64,000 bases of DNA from Salinicola lusitanus. Its GTDB lineage: Bacteria; Pseudomonadota; Gammaproteobacteria; Pseudomonadales; Halomonadaceae. The translations under genes and the position numbers were made by a program. The notes below the pieces were generated by a model that saw only the letters and a program-made list of their open reading frames with translations, did not search any database and was not told the DNA's origin. Positions 18,301 through 26,077 of this stretch are shown here, piece by piece; positions within the stretch are counted from its first letter, which is position 1; each line of letters opens with the position of its first letter. The stretch is taken from NCBI RefSeq assembly GCF_003206045.1, contig NZ_PZJM01000003.1:214301-278300 (forward strand), in the 5' to 3' direction.

Positions 18301-18345
18301 GCGGTCGATGCGCCCGCCCTGATTGAGACGGTTGGACTGGGTCAT
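15304..18345 (-). CDS. soxA: Sarcosine oxidase alpha subunit
   Basis: 1013-residue alpha subunit of the cytosolic heterotetrameric sarcosine oxidase, which converts sarcosine, THF and O2 to glycine, methylene-THF and H2O2. It contains an N-terminal 2Fe-2S-like fold region (FTFNGQQYVGFAGDTLASAL), an NAD-binding Rossmann domain (VLVIGAGPAGLAAALSAARAG at about residue 175), and a C-terminal GcvT-like folate domain (from about residue 620, including GQDTDGSVTPEDLG). Length is typical. Its ATG overlaps the soxD stop by 4 bp. A 1099-codon open frame on the opposite strand is a composition artefact. Confidence 0.96.
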   Translation of the reverse strand: MTQSNRLNQGGRIDRSRRLSFTFNGQQYVGFAGDTLASALLANGVDVVNRSFKYSRPRGIAAAGPEEPNAIVQLGASEAAQVPNVRATQQALYDGLVARGTNGWPSVQRDVMSWVGKLGGSFMPPGFYYKTFMAPASMWMTYEKFIRKGAGLGRAPTEADPDIYDHLNQHCDVLVIGAGPAGLAAALSAARAGARVILCDEQEEMGGSLLDSRESIDGAPASAWAEQVVAELAGLANVTLLPRTTANGYHDHNFVTLHERRTEHLADTAAGAGREGEVRARLHRVRAGRVVLASGSHERPLVYANNDVPGNLVAGAISVYIRRYGVVPGQRLVISTNNDHAYRAALDWQEAGREVVAVVDSRAKPDGDLVEQARDAGIRVITGSAVMEATGSQRVSGAKVVAIDTERFVVTGKVETLECDTIASSGGYSPVVHLASHTGKRPQWRDDLLGFVPGEVKGMHFAGGVHGVYALGETLTDGADVGAEAARAAGFEEAAAMAVPEVEVRHESPTSALYQIPHEKPPLRAPKQFVDLQNDVTAAAVELATREGFESIEHVKRYTALGFGTDQGKLGNINGMAIAARCLNRSIPEVGTTVFRPNYTPVSFGAIVGRHCRDLFDPERYTALHQWHVEHGAEFEDVGQWKRPWYFPRRVNGKRETMHEAVARECLAVRRGVGILDASTLGKIDIQGPDAREFLGRVYTNKWAKLAPGRVRYGLMCKDDGMLMDDGTTSCLAENHFLMTTTTGGAAGVLEWLELWHQTEWPELQVYFNSVTDHWATMTVTGPDARKLMSEVTDIDLDREQFKFMDWKEGKVAGVPARVFRISFTGELAFEINVQANYAMHVWKALFAHGEKYDLTPYGTETMHVLRAEKGLIIVGQDTDGSVTPEDLGMHWAVGYDKPFSWIGQRALTRPDTAREDRKQLVGLKPKDPKVVLEEGAQIVLDPEQKIPMTMMGHVTSSYYSPVLESGFALAVLKGGRNRMGETVYLPMSDGTVHQAEVVSTVFIDPKGERQNV

Positions 18346-18731
18346 GACGGCGTCTCCTCGTTGAGCCGGCTGTTCTCGGGCTGTGCACCCACGGTCTGCC
18401 AGCCGCCGTCGGCGGTCTGCACGCCCTGCTCGCGGCGCACCTCGGCGTTGGCGGCGGTGATGCTCGGCTGCTCGCCCATGCGGTAGGTCTCAAGAATCTC
18501 GTAGGTCGCGGTGTCGCGAGTGATATTGAAGAACTTGCGACAGCCCAGCCGGTGCACCCACATCTCGTGGTGGATACCGCGCGGATTGTCACGGAAGAAC
18601 AGGTAGTCCCCCCACTCCTCGTCGCTCACGCTGGCGGGATCGGCCGGACGAACGAGGTGTGCCTGACCGCTGGGATGGAACTCCTCTTCCTCGCGATACT
18701 CCTGGCAGTAGGGACAGAAGATATGAAACAT
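18342..18731 (-). CDS. soxD: Sarcosine oxidase delta subunit
   Basis: 129-residue delta subunit. The zinc site is visible as FCPYCQEYREEEEFH near the N terminus and HRLGCRKFFNI further on. The first 100 residues match the usual length of this subunit; the last 30 are variable. It is encoded between soxB (166-bp gap) and soxA (4-bp overlap). Confidence 0.94.
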   Translation of the reverse strand: MFHIFCPYCQEYREEEEFHPSGQAHLVRPADPASVSDEEWGDYLFFRDNPRGIHHEMWVHRLGCRKFFNITRDTATYEILETYRMGEQPSITAANAEVRREQGVQTADGGWQTVGAQPENSRLNEETPS

Positions 18732-18897
18732 GTTGTTTACTCCGATTTGGACTTGTTACGAGCAGTCCCTGTACAAATTGCCGAGCGAGATGAAGCGCAA
18801 GGCACACGGCACGCAGGACAAGAGACATAACGCGGGATTAGGCGAATGTCCGAGTACCGCGTAACGCAGCGATTCGCTCGCGCAGGCATTTGTACCC

Positions 18898-20148
18898 TCA
18901 GTGCGCCACGCCGGCGGCGCCATGCTCATCGATCAAGGCGCCGGTATGGAACCGGTCGATGGAGAACGGCGCCGCGATGGGGTGCATTTCCCCTTTAGCC
19001 AGACTGGCTGCGAAAACGTGTCCAGAGCCGGGGGTGGCCTTGAAGCCGCCGGTGCCCCAGCCGCAGTTGAAATAGAGTCCCTTGACCTGGGTCTTGGACA
19101 GGATCGGGCAGGCGTCGGGGCAGGTATCGACGATGCCCCCCCACTGCCGGTTCATGCGTACCCGCGAGAACATTGGGAACATCTCGACGATCGCCTGCAG
19201 GGTGTGCTCGATGGTGGGGAAGCTGCCGCGCTGCCCGTAACCGAGATAGCCGTCGATCCCCGCGCCGATCACCAGATCGCCCTTGTCGGACTGGCTGACG
19301 TAGCCGTGCACGTGGTTGGACATGGTGACGGTGTTGAGAATCGGCTTGAGCGGTTCGGAGACCAGCGCCTGCAGCGGATGCGACTCCAGCGGCAGCTTGA
19401 ATCCGGCCATCTTGGCCAACACGCCGGAGTTGCCCGCGGCCACGCAGCCGACCGTGTGCGCTTCGATATCGCCGCGGTTGGTGTGGACGCCGTAGACCTG
19501 ACCATCGCGGATCTTGAAGCCGGTCACCTCGGTGTTCTGCAGCAGATCGACACCCAGGGCATCGGCGCCGCGGGCAAAGCCCCAGGCCACGGCGTCATGA
19601 CGCGCGACCCCGGCACTCTTCTGCCACGAGGCGCCCATGATCGGGTAACGCGCGCTCTTGGAGATGTCCAGCGCCGGCTCGATCTCCTTGATCTGCTCGG
19701 GCGTCACCACCTCGCTGTCGATGCCGTTGAGGCGGTTGGCATTGACCCGGCGCTGCACGTCACGCATGTCCTGCAGGGTGTGCGCCAGGTTGAGCACGCC
19801 ACGCTGCGAGAACATCACGTTGTAGTTGAGATCCTGGGACAGCCCCTTCCACAGATCGAGGGAGTGGTTGTAGAGCTGTGCCGCCTCGTCCCACAGATAG
19901 TTGGAGCGCACGATGGTGGTGTTGCGCGCGGTATTGCCGCCGCCCAGCCAGCCCTTCTCGATCACCGCCACATTGGTGACGCCGAACTCCTTGGCGAGGT
20001 AGTAGGCCGTCGCCAGACCGTGGCCGCCACCGCCGACGATGATCACGTCGTAGCGCTTCTTGGGGGTGGGGTTACGCCAGTGGCGCTGCCAGTTCTCGTG
20101 ATGACTGAGCGCGTGCTTGACCAGGCTGAAACCGGAATAACGTTGCAT
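18898..20148 (-). CDS. soxB: Sarcosine oxidase beta subunit
   Basis: 416-residue flavoprotein that oxidises sarcosine at its FAD site. The dinucleotide-binding motif is [19 protein letters not shown] (residues 34-52). ARHDAVAWG (His184) matches the stretch that holds the covalently bound FMN in this family. The C terminus has [20 protein letters not shown]. It is the first gene of the leftward soxBDAG-purU run. Unlike many pseudomonad operons, no glyA precedes it; the neighbour is the LacI gene of a sugar cassette. Confidence 0.96.
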   Translation of the reverse strand: MQRYSGFSLVKHALSHHENWQRHWRNPTPKKRYDVIIVGGGGHGLATAYYLAKEFGVTNVAVIEKGWLGGGNTARNTTIVRSNYLWDEAAQLYNHSLDLWKGLSQDLNYNVMFSQRGVLNLAHTLQDMRDVQRRVNANRLNGIDSEVVTPEQIKEIEPALDISKSARYPIMGASWQKSAGVARHDAVAWGFARGADALGVDLLQNTEVTGFKIRDGQVYGVHTNRGDIEAHTVGCVAAGNSGVLAKMAGFKLPLESHPLQALVSEPLKPILNTVTMSNHVHGYVSQSDKGDLVIGAGIDGYLGYGQRGSFPTIEHTLQAIVEMFPMFSRVRMNRQWGGIVDTCPDACPILSKTQVKGLYFNCGWGTGGFKATPGSGHVFAASLAKGEMHPIAAPFSIDRFHTGALIDEHGAAGVAH

Positions 20149-20360
20149 GGGGACCCTCTCTACGTCGCTCGTCGCCGTGGCGACACGCGGTCGGCGTGCG
20201 GTGATTTTCCGCGATGTTATCGTCCACCTAGGGGGGCATGATGCGCTGCGACGTCACGATTGGGCGTGTTTGCGACATGACATTGCGATTCACGACAGAG
20301 CTCACCCCTCTCGCTCGAGAGGACGACCGACCGACGTGACGTAGAGAGAAGAGATAGCGG

Positions 20361-21398
20361 CTATCCGGCGACCCGGACTTGCGCCGGGTCGCCGACGATC
20401 TCCGGCATGACCTCCAGGCGGCTCGCCGGATCCTCGGGCGGGACGTCGATCCAGTCGAAGAGACGCGCGATCATCGTGGGAACGTCCTGGCGCATCATGA
20501 TCAGGCGCGGATGGAAGGCAGCCGCCAGCGGGTCCCAGTCGAAGCAGCCCATGATGATGTCGTTCACGTCATGCCCCCCCAGGCGCAGCCAGCGGACGAT
20601 ACCTTCCAGCGAGATCGTGGAATTGACGAACATCGCGGCGGGCAACCGGCCCTCACGACCGACGTAAGCCTCGAGCGCTGCCTGGGCCTTCTCGGCGGCA
20701 TAATCACAGGTGACGATATCCGTGGGCGCCGTGGCCAGACCGCGCCTCTCACGGGCCTGGCGGAAGCCTTCGATACGTTCCCGGGTGTTGTGATCCTCGG
20801 CTCGCCCCCCGATGAACAGCACCCGCGCCGCGTCGGCTCGCCGCGCCTCGAGCCGGTCGAGCAGCGCATCCGTCAGCCGGCGCGCACCCTCGCGATTGGC
20901 GGAGATGACCGACGGCGCGGCCGTGCCGGGCAGGTCGAGGTTGAGGCTGGCGATCCCTGCAGCACCGCACATTTCGGCGATGGCGTCCGGGTCCGTTGCC
21001 CCGGTACAGATCAGATGTTCGACGCGGTAGGCCAGCATCATCCTGGCCGCCTCGCGCTCCTGCGCCGGATCGCGATTGGTGCAGGAGACGATGGTGAAAA
21101 TACCCCGCCGGCGCGCCTCCGCCTCGAATACCTGGGCAATCGAACTGAAATAGCGGTTGTCATAGAGCGGCAGGATCATGCCGAGAATGCCGGAACGATC
21201 GCGGCGCAGCGCCCGCGCCTGCATGTTGGTCGAGTATCCCTCGCGCTCGGCCAGCTCGAGGATTCGCTTGGCCAGCTTGCGGCTGATCCGACGCCGCTGC
21301 CACGTACCGTTCAAGACAGCGCTGACGGTACTCGGCGACGAGTTCGCCAGTTTGGCGAGATCATAGATCGTCAACTTTCTGGACTGCTCGCTCGACAC
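20361..21398 (-). CDS. LacI-family transcriptional regulator of the sugar ABC cassette
   Basis: 345-residue repressor. The N-terminal helix-turn-helix reads YDLAKLANSSPSTVSAVLNG with the hinge RRISRKLAKRILELAEREGYS, followed by a periplasmic-binding-like ligand domain. Start GTG 21398 has GGGGAGG 6 nt upstream; the reading frame runs on for over 370 codons because the antisense of the neighbouring gene has no stop in this frame, and that part is not coding. It diverges from the transporter operon, and a CpG-centred palindrome at 21462-21479 is its probable operator. The ligand is unknown. Confidence 0.92.
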   Translation of the reverse strand: MSSEQSRKLTIYDLAKLANSSPSTVSAVLNGTWQRRRISRKLAKRILELAEREGYSTNMQARALRRDRSGILGMILPLYDNRYFSSIAQVFEAEARRRGIFTIVSCTNRDPAQEREAARMMLAYRVEHLICTGATDPDAIAEMCGAAGIASLNLDLPGTAAPSVISANREGARRLTDALLDRLEARRADAARVLFIGGRAEDHNTRERIEGFRQARERRGLATAPTDIVTCDYAAEKAQAALEAYVGREGRLPAAMFVNSTISLEGIVRWLRLGGHDVNDIIMGCFDWDPLAAAFHPRLIMMRQDVPTMIARLFDWIDVPPEDPASRLEVMPEIVGDPAQVRVAG

Positions 21399-21432
21399 TT
21401 GGGCCCTCCCCTTCGGTAGATCAAAAGTCGCA

Positions 21433-21461
21433 TTGACCCGGACGGTGCAGAAACGAATAGT
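21433..21461 (+). promoter_or_regulatory. Predicted promoter of the sugar ABC transporter operon
   Basis: TTGACC (21433-21438) and AATAGT (21456-21461) are separated by 17 bp, matching consensus at five and four of six positions. The LacI-type operator begins at the next base. Confidence 0.6.
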
Positions 21462-21479
21462 TGCACAACCGATTGCGCA
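21462..21479. promoter_or_regulatory. Probable LacI-family operator
   Basis: TGCACAACCGATTGCGCA is a dyad centred on CG with 7 of 9 base pairs symmetric (TGCnCAAnC-GnTTGnGCA). A central CpG is typical for LacI-family operators. It abuts the predicted -10 of the transporter operon, so binding should block transcription. Confidence 0.68.
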
Positions 21480-21551
21480 TTCATAACCGACTTTGGTCAA
21501 GACCCCTCGACCGGGCTGCGCTATCGGACCACCAACGACGGGGAACCGATC

Positions 21552-22538
21552 ATGAAACGCAACTTCTATCTCGCCGCGACCGTCATCGCGGGCGTCATCG
21601 GCAGTGCCGGCGTGGCGCAGGCTCAAGACAAACCCACCATTGCGGTCGTGGCCAAGGTCGGCGGGATTCCCTGGTTCAACGCCATGGAGCAAGGCATCGA
21701 GGAGATGGGCGACGAGCTCGGCGTCGAAGCCTACATGATCGGCCCCACCAGCGCCGACCCCGCGCTGCAGGTGCGCGCGGTGGAGGATCTCATCGCTCGC
21801 GGCGTGGATGTCATCGGTGTGGTCCCCAATGATCGCGAAGTGCTGGAGCCGGTGCTCAAGAAGGCCCGCGACCAGGGCATCATCGTCCTCACGCATGAAA
21901 GTCCCGACTCCGAGAACATCGACTACGACTTCGAGATGATCTCCGCCCAGCAGTTGGGTGAAGAGCACGCCAAGCTGCTGGCCGATACCACCGGCTGCGA
22001 AGGTTCCTATGCCGTCTATGTCGGCGGACTCAACGTGCCGGCCCACAACGCCTGGGCCGATGCCGCCATTCAATGGCTCGATCAGAACTGCCCGGACATG
22101 AAGCAGGCCGCCGATCGCTTCGGTGTCGCCGAGAGCGTCGACGACAGCCGCAATACCACCCTGGATCTGATCCGCGCCCACCCTGACCTGGCCGGCATCA
22201 TGTCCTTCGGCAGCCAGGGCACCATCGGTGCGGCACGAGCCGTCAAGGAGCGGGGTCTGGCCGGGGACATCAAGGTCATGGGCCTGTTCTCCCCCGGACA
22301 GGGGCGCCGCCTGGTCCACGAGGGCGTCATTACCGGCGGTTTCCAGTGGAGCCCGCTGGAGGCCGGCAAGGCCTTCGTCGCGCTGGGCGACAGACTCTAC
22401 GAAGGTGGCGAGATCGCCGATGGCGACGACCTGCCGGTACTGGGCAAGGTGCGCCTCGACGGTCATACCCTGTTCGCCTCCAAGCCGCTGGAGCTGAACG
22501 AGGAGACGGTCGATCAACTGGCCGAACTCGGCCTTTGA
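21552..22538 (+). CDS. Sugar ABC transporter periplasmic binding protein
   Basis: 328-residue binding protein of the ribose/LsrB cluster (Peripla_BP_4). The signal peptide is MKRNFYLAATVIAGVIGSAG with cleavage after AQA, then KPTIAVVAKVGGIPWFNAMEQGIEEMG. It also shows VDVIGVVPNDREVLEPVLKKA. It delivers a sugar or polyol to the permeases encoded downstream. The associated kinase suggests a pentose, pentulose or pentitol, but an LsrB-like ligand cannot be excluded from sequence. First gene of the operon. Confidence 0.9.
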   Translation: MKRNFYLAATVIAGVIGSAGVAQAQDKPTIAVVAKVGGIPWFNAMEQGIEEMGDELGVEAYMIGPTSADPALQVRAVEDLIARGVDVIGVVPNDREVLEPVLKKARDQGIIVLTHESPDSENIDYDFEMISAQQLGEEHAKLLADTTGCEGSYAVYVGGLNVPAHNAWADAAIQWLDQNCPDMKQAADRFGVAESVDDSRNTTLDLIRAHPDLAGIMSFGSQGTIGAARAVKERGLAGDIKVMGLFSPGQGRRLVHEGVITGGFQWSPLEAGKAFVALGDRLYEGGEIADGDDLPVLGKVRLDGHTLFASKPLELNEETVDQLAELGL

Positions 22539-22556
22539 AGCGCTTCGACCGTCATC

Positions 22557-22577
22557 GCCGCGCGATACCCGCGCGGC
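22557..22577 (+). other. Intercistronic hairpin after the binding-protein gene
   Basis: GCCGCGCG (22557-22564) and CGCGCGGC (22570-22577) form a perfect 8-bp stem with a 5-nt loop, in the 72-bp gap before the ATPase gene. Such hairpins often keep binding-protein mRNA more abundant than the downstream permease mRNA. Confidence 0.6.
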
Positions 22578-22610
22578 CTTCCTTCATCTTGCCTTCCGGG
22601 AGAGACAGCG

Positions 22611-24101
22611 ATGGATGACATCGCACTACGGGCGGAGCGTGTCAGCAAGGTATTCGGCCAGAGCCGGGTACTCGATGACGTCTCCTTCGAGCTTCGTCGT
22701 GGCGAGGTACTCTGCCTCGCCGGCGAGAACGGCTGCGGCAAGAGCACGTTGATCAAGATACTCAACGGCGTCTACACACCGGAAGCGGGGGCGACCTTCT
22801 CGTTCGGCAATGCCACCGCCGTGAGCCGTATCACCCCTCACGACGCCCGCGCGCTCGGGATCCATGTCATCTGGCAGGATCTGGCCCTGTTCCCGCACCT
22901 GAGCGTTGCCGAGAACATCGTCTTCGACGATTACGTGGCCAGCCCTTTTCGACCGCTCTCCCGCCGAGCCGCTCGCAGCGAGGCGCGTGGGGTGATCGAA
23001 CGACTCGGAGTCCCCCTCGACCCCGATGCCCGGGTCGAGGATCTCTCCATCGCGCGACGTCAGTTGGTGGCGATCTGCCGGGTCCTGCGCGCCGGGGCTC
23101 GAATCGTGTTCATGGACGAGCCCACGGCTTCGCTGACCCGCAACGAAGTACAGACCCTGCTGGAAATCACCCGCTCGCTCTCGGCGCAGGGAATCTCCAT
23201 CGTCTTCGTCAGTCACCGGCTGTCGGAGGTGCTGGCGGTCTGTCAGCGAGTGACCGTGCTGCGCAACGGTGCCCTGGTCGGGACCTATTCCACCGAGGGC
23301 ATGACCCAGACCCGGCTGTCGCAATTGATGACCGGTCGCGAGCTGACACTCACCCCGCGCCAAGCCGCCTGCGCGGGCGAGCCGGTACTCGAACTGCGCA
23401 ATCTGAGCCGCACCGGCGAGTTCGAGGAGGTTTCGCTGACGCTGCATCGCGGCGAGATACTGGGTCTCACCGGGCTGCTGGGTGCGGGACGGACAGAGCT
23501 GGCCCACGTTCTGTTCGGCATGAATCGCCCCACCGGCGGCGAGCTACTCAAGAACGGCAAGCCGCTGACGCTGCGCTCCAATCGGGACGCGATCCGCAAC
23601 GGCATCGCCTACGTCTCCGAGGACCGCCTGCATCTGGGACTGGTCCAGAATCAGTCGATCAACATGAATACCGCCGTGACGGTACTGGACGAACTGGAGA
23701 AGCCACGGGGCTTCCTCTCCCCGCGACGTCTTCGCGAGCTGACCGCCGAGTGGATCCAGCGTCTCGGCACCAAGGTCAGCGACGCCGAACTCGCGGTCTC
23801 CTCCCTCTCCGGGGGCAACCAGCAGCGGATCGTGCTGGCCAAGTGGCTGGCGACCAAGCCTGACGTGCTGATTCTCGACTGCCCCACGGTGGGCGTCGAT
23901 GTCGGCGCCAAGGCGGGCATCTTCGAGATCATTCGCCAACTGGCCGACGAGGGCATGTCGATCATCCTCATCTCGGACGAGGCCGGCGAAATCTGGATGA
24001 ATTCGGACCGCGTCGTGGTCCTCAAGGCGGGCCGAGTCAGCCGCGAGCTCACGCCGAATGCCACCACCGAGGCATCCCTCGAGGAGATCATCAATGCGTA
24101 G
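22611..24101 (+). CDS. Sugar ABC transporter ATPase, two-domain (RbsA/LsrA-like)
   Basis: 496-residue cytosolic ATPase with two nucleotide-binding domains. Domain 1 has Walker A AGENGCGKST and Walker B VFMDEPTASLT. Domain 2 has the degenerate Walker A LLGAGRTEL usual in this family, signature LSGGNQQRIVLAKWL, and Walker B ILDCPTVGVDVG, in which the usual catalytic glutamate is cysteine (residue 424). The stop codon overlaps the start of the first permease gene by 8 bp. Confidence 0.94.
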   Translation: MDDIALRAERVSKVFGQSRVLDDVSFELRRGEVLCLAGENGCGKSTLIKILNGVYTPEAGATFSFGNATAVSRITPHDARALGIHVIWQDLALFPHLSVAENIVFDDYVASPFRPLSRRAARSEARGVIERLGVPLDPDARVEDLSIARRQLVAICRVLRAGARIVFMDEPTASLTRNEVQTLLEITRSLSAQGISIVFVSHRLSEVLAVCQRVTVLRNGALVGTYSTEGMTQTRLSQLMTGRELTLTPRQAACAGEPVLELRNLSRTGEFEEVSLTLHRGEILGLTGLLGAGRTELAHVLFGMNRPTGGELLKNGKPLTLRSNRDAIRNGIAYVSEDRLHLGLVQNQSINMNTAVTVLDELEKPRGFLSPRRLRELTAEWIQRLGTKVSDAELAVSSLSGGNQQRIVLAKWLATKPDVLILDCPTVGVDVGAKAGIFEIIRQLADEGMSIILISDEAGEIWMNSDRVVVLKAGRVSRELTPNATTEASLEEIINA

Positions 24102-25086
24102 ACTGCACCTCGGCACCGAGGGCGTGCTGGCCGCGATCATCGTCGCGCTCTGTCTCATCCTGGGTGTGACCACGGAGACCTTTCTGACGACGCAGAATCT
24201 GTTCGACCTGCTCAACAACCAGTCCGTGAACATGATCTTCGCCGTCGGGCTGGTGGTGGTGCTCATCGCCGGCGGCATCGACATCTCGTTCGCGGTGGCG
24301 GCCTCGGTGGTGCAGTACGTGGTCATGACGCTACTGCTGGATCACCTGGGCGGCGGCAACTGGCTGCTTGGCATCCTCCTGTCGATGGCCGTGGGGAGCC
24401 TGCTCGGGCTGGTGAATGCCTTTCTGATTCACCGTTTCCGCATCGTCTCGATCATCGTCACCATCGGCACCTTCAACCTCTACTTCGGCCTGCTGATGGT
24501 CTTCACCGGCGGCGTGTCGATCTACGACATCCCCGACTGGCTCTACTATTCGGTCCCGCTGATCGACCTGCCCGCCTCGCGGGGCAGCGCGACGCTCTAT
24601 CTCCCCGTGGCGGTGATGGTGGTGATGAGCCTTGCCACCGGATTCATCCTCACCCGGACCGGGTTCGGCCGTGCCATCTACGGCTTCGGCTCCAGCCCGG
24701 AAGCGGCCAGGCGCTCCGGGGTGCGGGTGGGAATGATCCACGCCTTCGCCTACGGTTGGCTGGGTCTCTGCGCCGGCGTCGCCGGGCTGATGCAGGCCCA
24801 CATCGTGCAGGAAGTGGTCCCCAACGCGCTGATCGGCCAGGAGCTGCCGATTCTCGCGGCCGTGGTCCTCGGCGGTGCGACGCTCGGTGGCGGACGCGGC
24901 TCGGTGACCGGGGCGCTGCTAGGCGTGCTGCTGCTGGCCGTGGTGCAGAACGGGCTCAATCTCCTTGGCGTGACACCTTATGCCTTCCGCATGATCGTCG
25001 GCTTCATCATTCTCGCCGCGATCACCTGCAGCAATCTCGACAAGCTGCTGCCCCGTCGCCCGATTTCCCAGGAGGCACGCTCATGA
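24094..25086 (+). CDS. Sugar ABC transporter permease 1
   Basis: 330-residue inner-membrane permease of the RbsC/LsrC type, with about eight to ten hydrophobic segments and the typical VVLIAGGIDISF and ELPILAAVVLGGATLGGGRGSVTGALLG motifs. ATG 24094 has GAGGAG 7 nt upstream and overlaps the ATPase stop; a longer frame starting at 24058 is not needed. Translationally coupled on both sides. Confidence 0.93.
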   Translation: MRRLHLGTEGVLAAIIVALCLILGVTTETFLTTQNLFDLLNNQSVNMIFAVGLVVVLIAGGIDISFAVAASVVQYVVMTLLLDHLGGGNWLLGILLSMAVGSLLGLVNAFLIHRFRIVSIIVTIGTFNLYFGLLMVFTGGVSIYDIPDWLYYSVPLIDLPASRGSATLYLPVAVMVVMSLATGFILTRTGFGRAIYGFGSSPEAARRSGVRVGMIHAFAYGWLGLCAGVAGLMQAHIVQEVVPNALIGQELPILAAVVLGGATLGGGRGSVTGALLGVLLLAVVQNGLNLLGVTPYAFRMIVGFIILAAITCSNLDKLLPRRPISQEARS

Positions 25087-26066
25087 GTTCCGTATCCGCC
25101 CCCCGTCACGCCTTCCGTTTCGGCGCCGACACGCTCGAGATCGGGATCATGGCGCTGCTGCTCGTGGCGAGCTTCTCATTCTTCGCCCTGATGGCGCCGG
25201 GCTTTCTGAGCGCGGTCAATGTGCGCTCGATGGCCGTACAGCTTCCGGAGCTCGGTCTGCTCTCCCTGGCCATGCTCGTGCCGATCATCTCCGGCGGTCT
25301 CAACCTCGCGGTGACCTTCACCGCCAATATCGCGGGGCTGACCACCGCCTGGCTGGTGCAGAATGCCCTCGGCGACGCTGGCGTGCTCGGCATCGTCGCG
25401 GGTATCGGCGCCGGTCTCGCCGTCGGCAGTGCAGCCGGCTTGCTGATCGGCGTCATCGTCGCGCGGGTTGGCGCCCATCCGATTCTGGTCTCGCTGGGCG
25501 CGATGATCTTCCTCCAGGGGCTGGGTGAGTTCCTGACCCGTGGCGGCGGCATCTCCGGCATGCCGGCCGGTTTTCAATGGCTCGGCAGCGGCACCCTGAT
25601 CGGTATCCCCATCCCGATGCTGATCTTCCTGCTGACCGCTGGCGGGCTCGCCTACTTCATGCAGTTCACGCGCACCGGGTTCTCGATCCATATGATCGGC
25701 TCCAACCCGCGCGCCACCGAGTACTCGGGTATCAATGTGCGCCGTGTGTTGATCGTGCTCTACACCCTCTCCGGGTTGCTGGCCGCGATCGCCGGCATGG
25801 TGATGCTGGCGCGGTTCAACTCCGTCCGCGTGGGCCATGGCGAGAGCTACCTGCTGATCACGGTACTGGCCTGTTTCCTCGCCGGTGCCAATCCGTTCGG
25901 CGGCTTCGGGCGCGTGCTGCCACTGGTGCTCGGGTTGATGAGCCTTCAGGTGATCGCCTCGGGCATGAACCTGATGGGCGCCAGCCAGCATCTCGCCACC
26001 GCCGTCTGGGGCGCGTTCCTGATCGTCGTGATGACGCTGCGCATGCCCTTTCTCAAACGCTCATGA
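25083..26066 (+). CDS. Sugar ABC transporter permease 2
   Basis: 327-residue second permease of the RbsC/LsrD type, with multiple membrane helices, MLVPIISGGLNLAVTF, and RTGFSIHMIGSNPRATEYSG. The start ATGA overlaps the stop of permease 1. The open frame continues upstream of 25083 inside permease 1 but that part is out of context. With the first permease it should form a heterodimeric channel. Confidence 0.93.
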   Translation: MSSVSAPRHAFRFGADTLEIGIMALLLVASFSFFALMAPGFLSAVNVRSMAVQLPELGLLSLAMLVPIISGGLNLAVTFTANIAGLTTAWLVQNALGDAGVLGIVAGIGAGLAVGSAAGLLIGVIVARVGAHPILVSLGAMIFLQGLGEFLTRGGGISGMPAGFQWLGSGTLIGIPIPMLIFLLTAGGLAYFMQFTRTGFSIHMIGSNPRATEYSGINVRRVLIVLYTLSGLLAAIAGMVMLARFNSVRVGHGESYLLITVLACFLAGANPFGGFGRVLPLVLGLMSLQVIASGMNLMGASQHLATAVWGAFLIVVMTLRMPFLKRS

Positions 26067-26077
26067 ACAGGTCAACC

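Noticed and set aside
15187..18486. 1099-codon plus-strand open frame
   Set aside because: It lies opposite soxA/soxG, which match known subunits end to end. Long antisense frames are expected in this GC-rich DNA.
21399..22517. N-terminal extension of the LacI gene to 718 residues (possible fusion protein)
   Set aside because: The extra part is antisense of the binding-protein gene. A GTG with a strong ribosome site at 21398 gives a normal LacI start.
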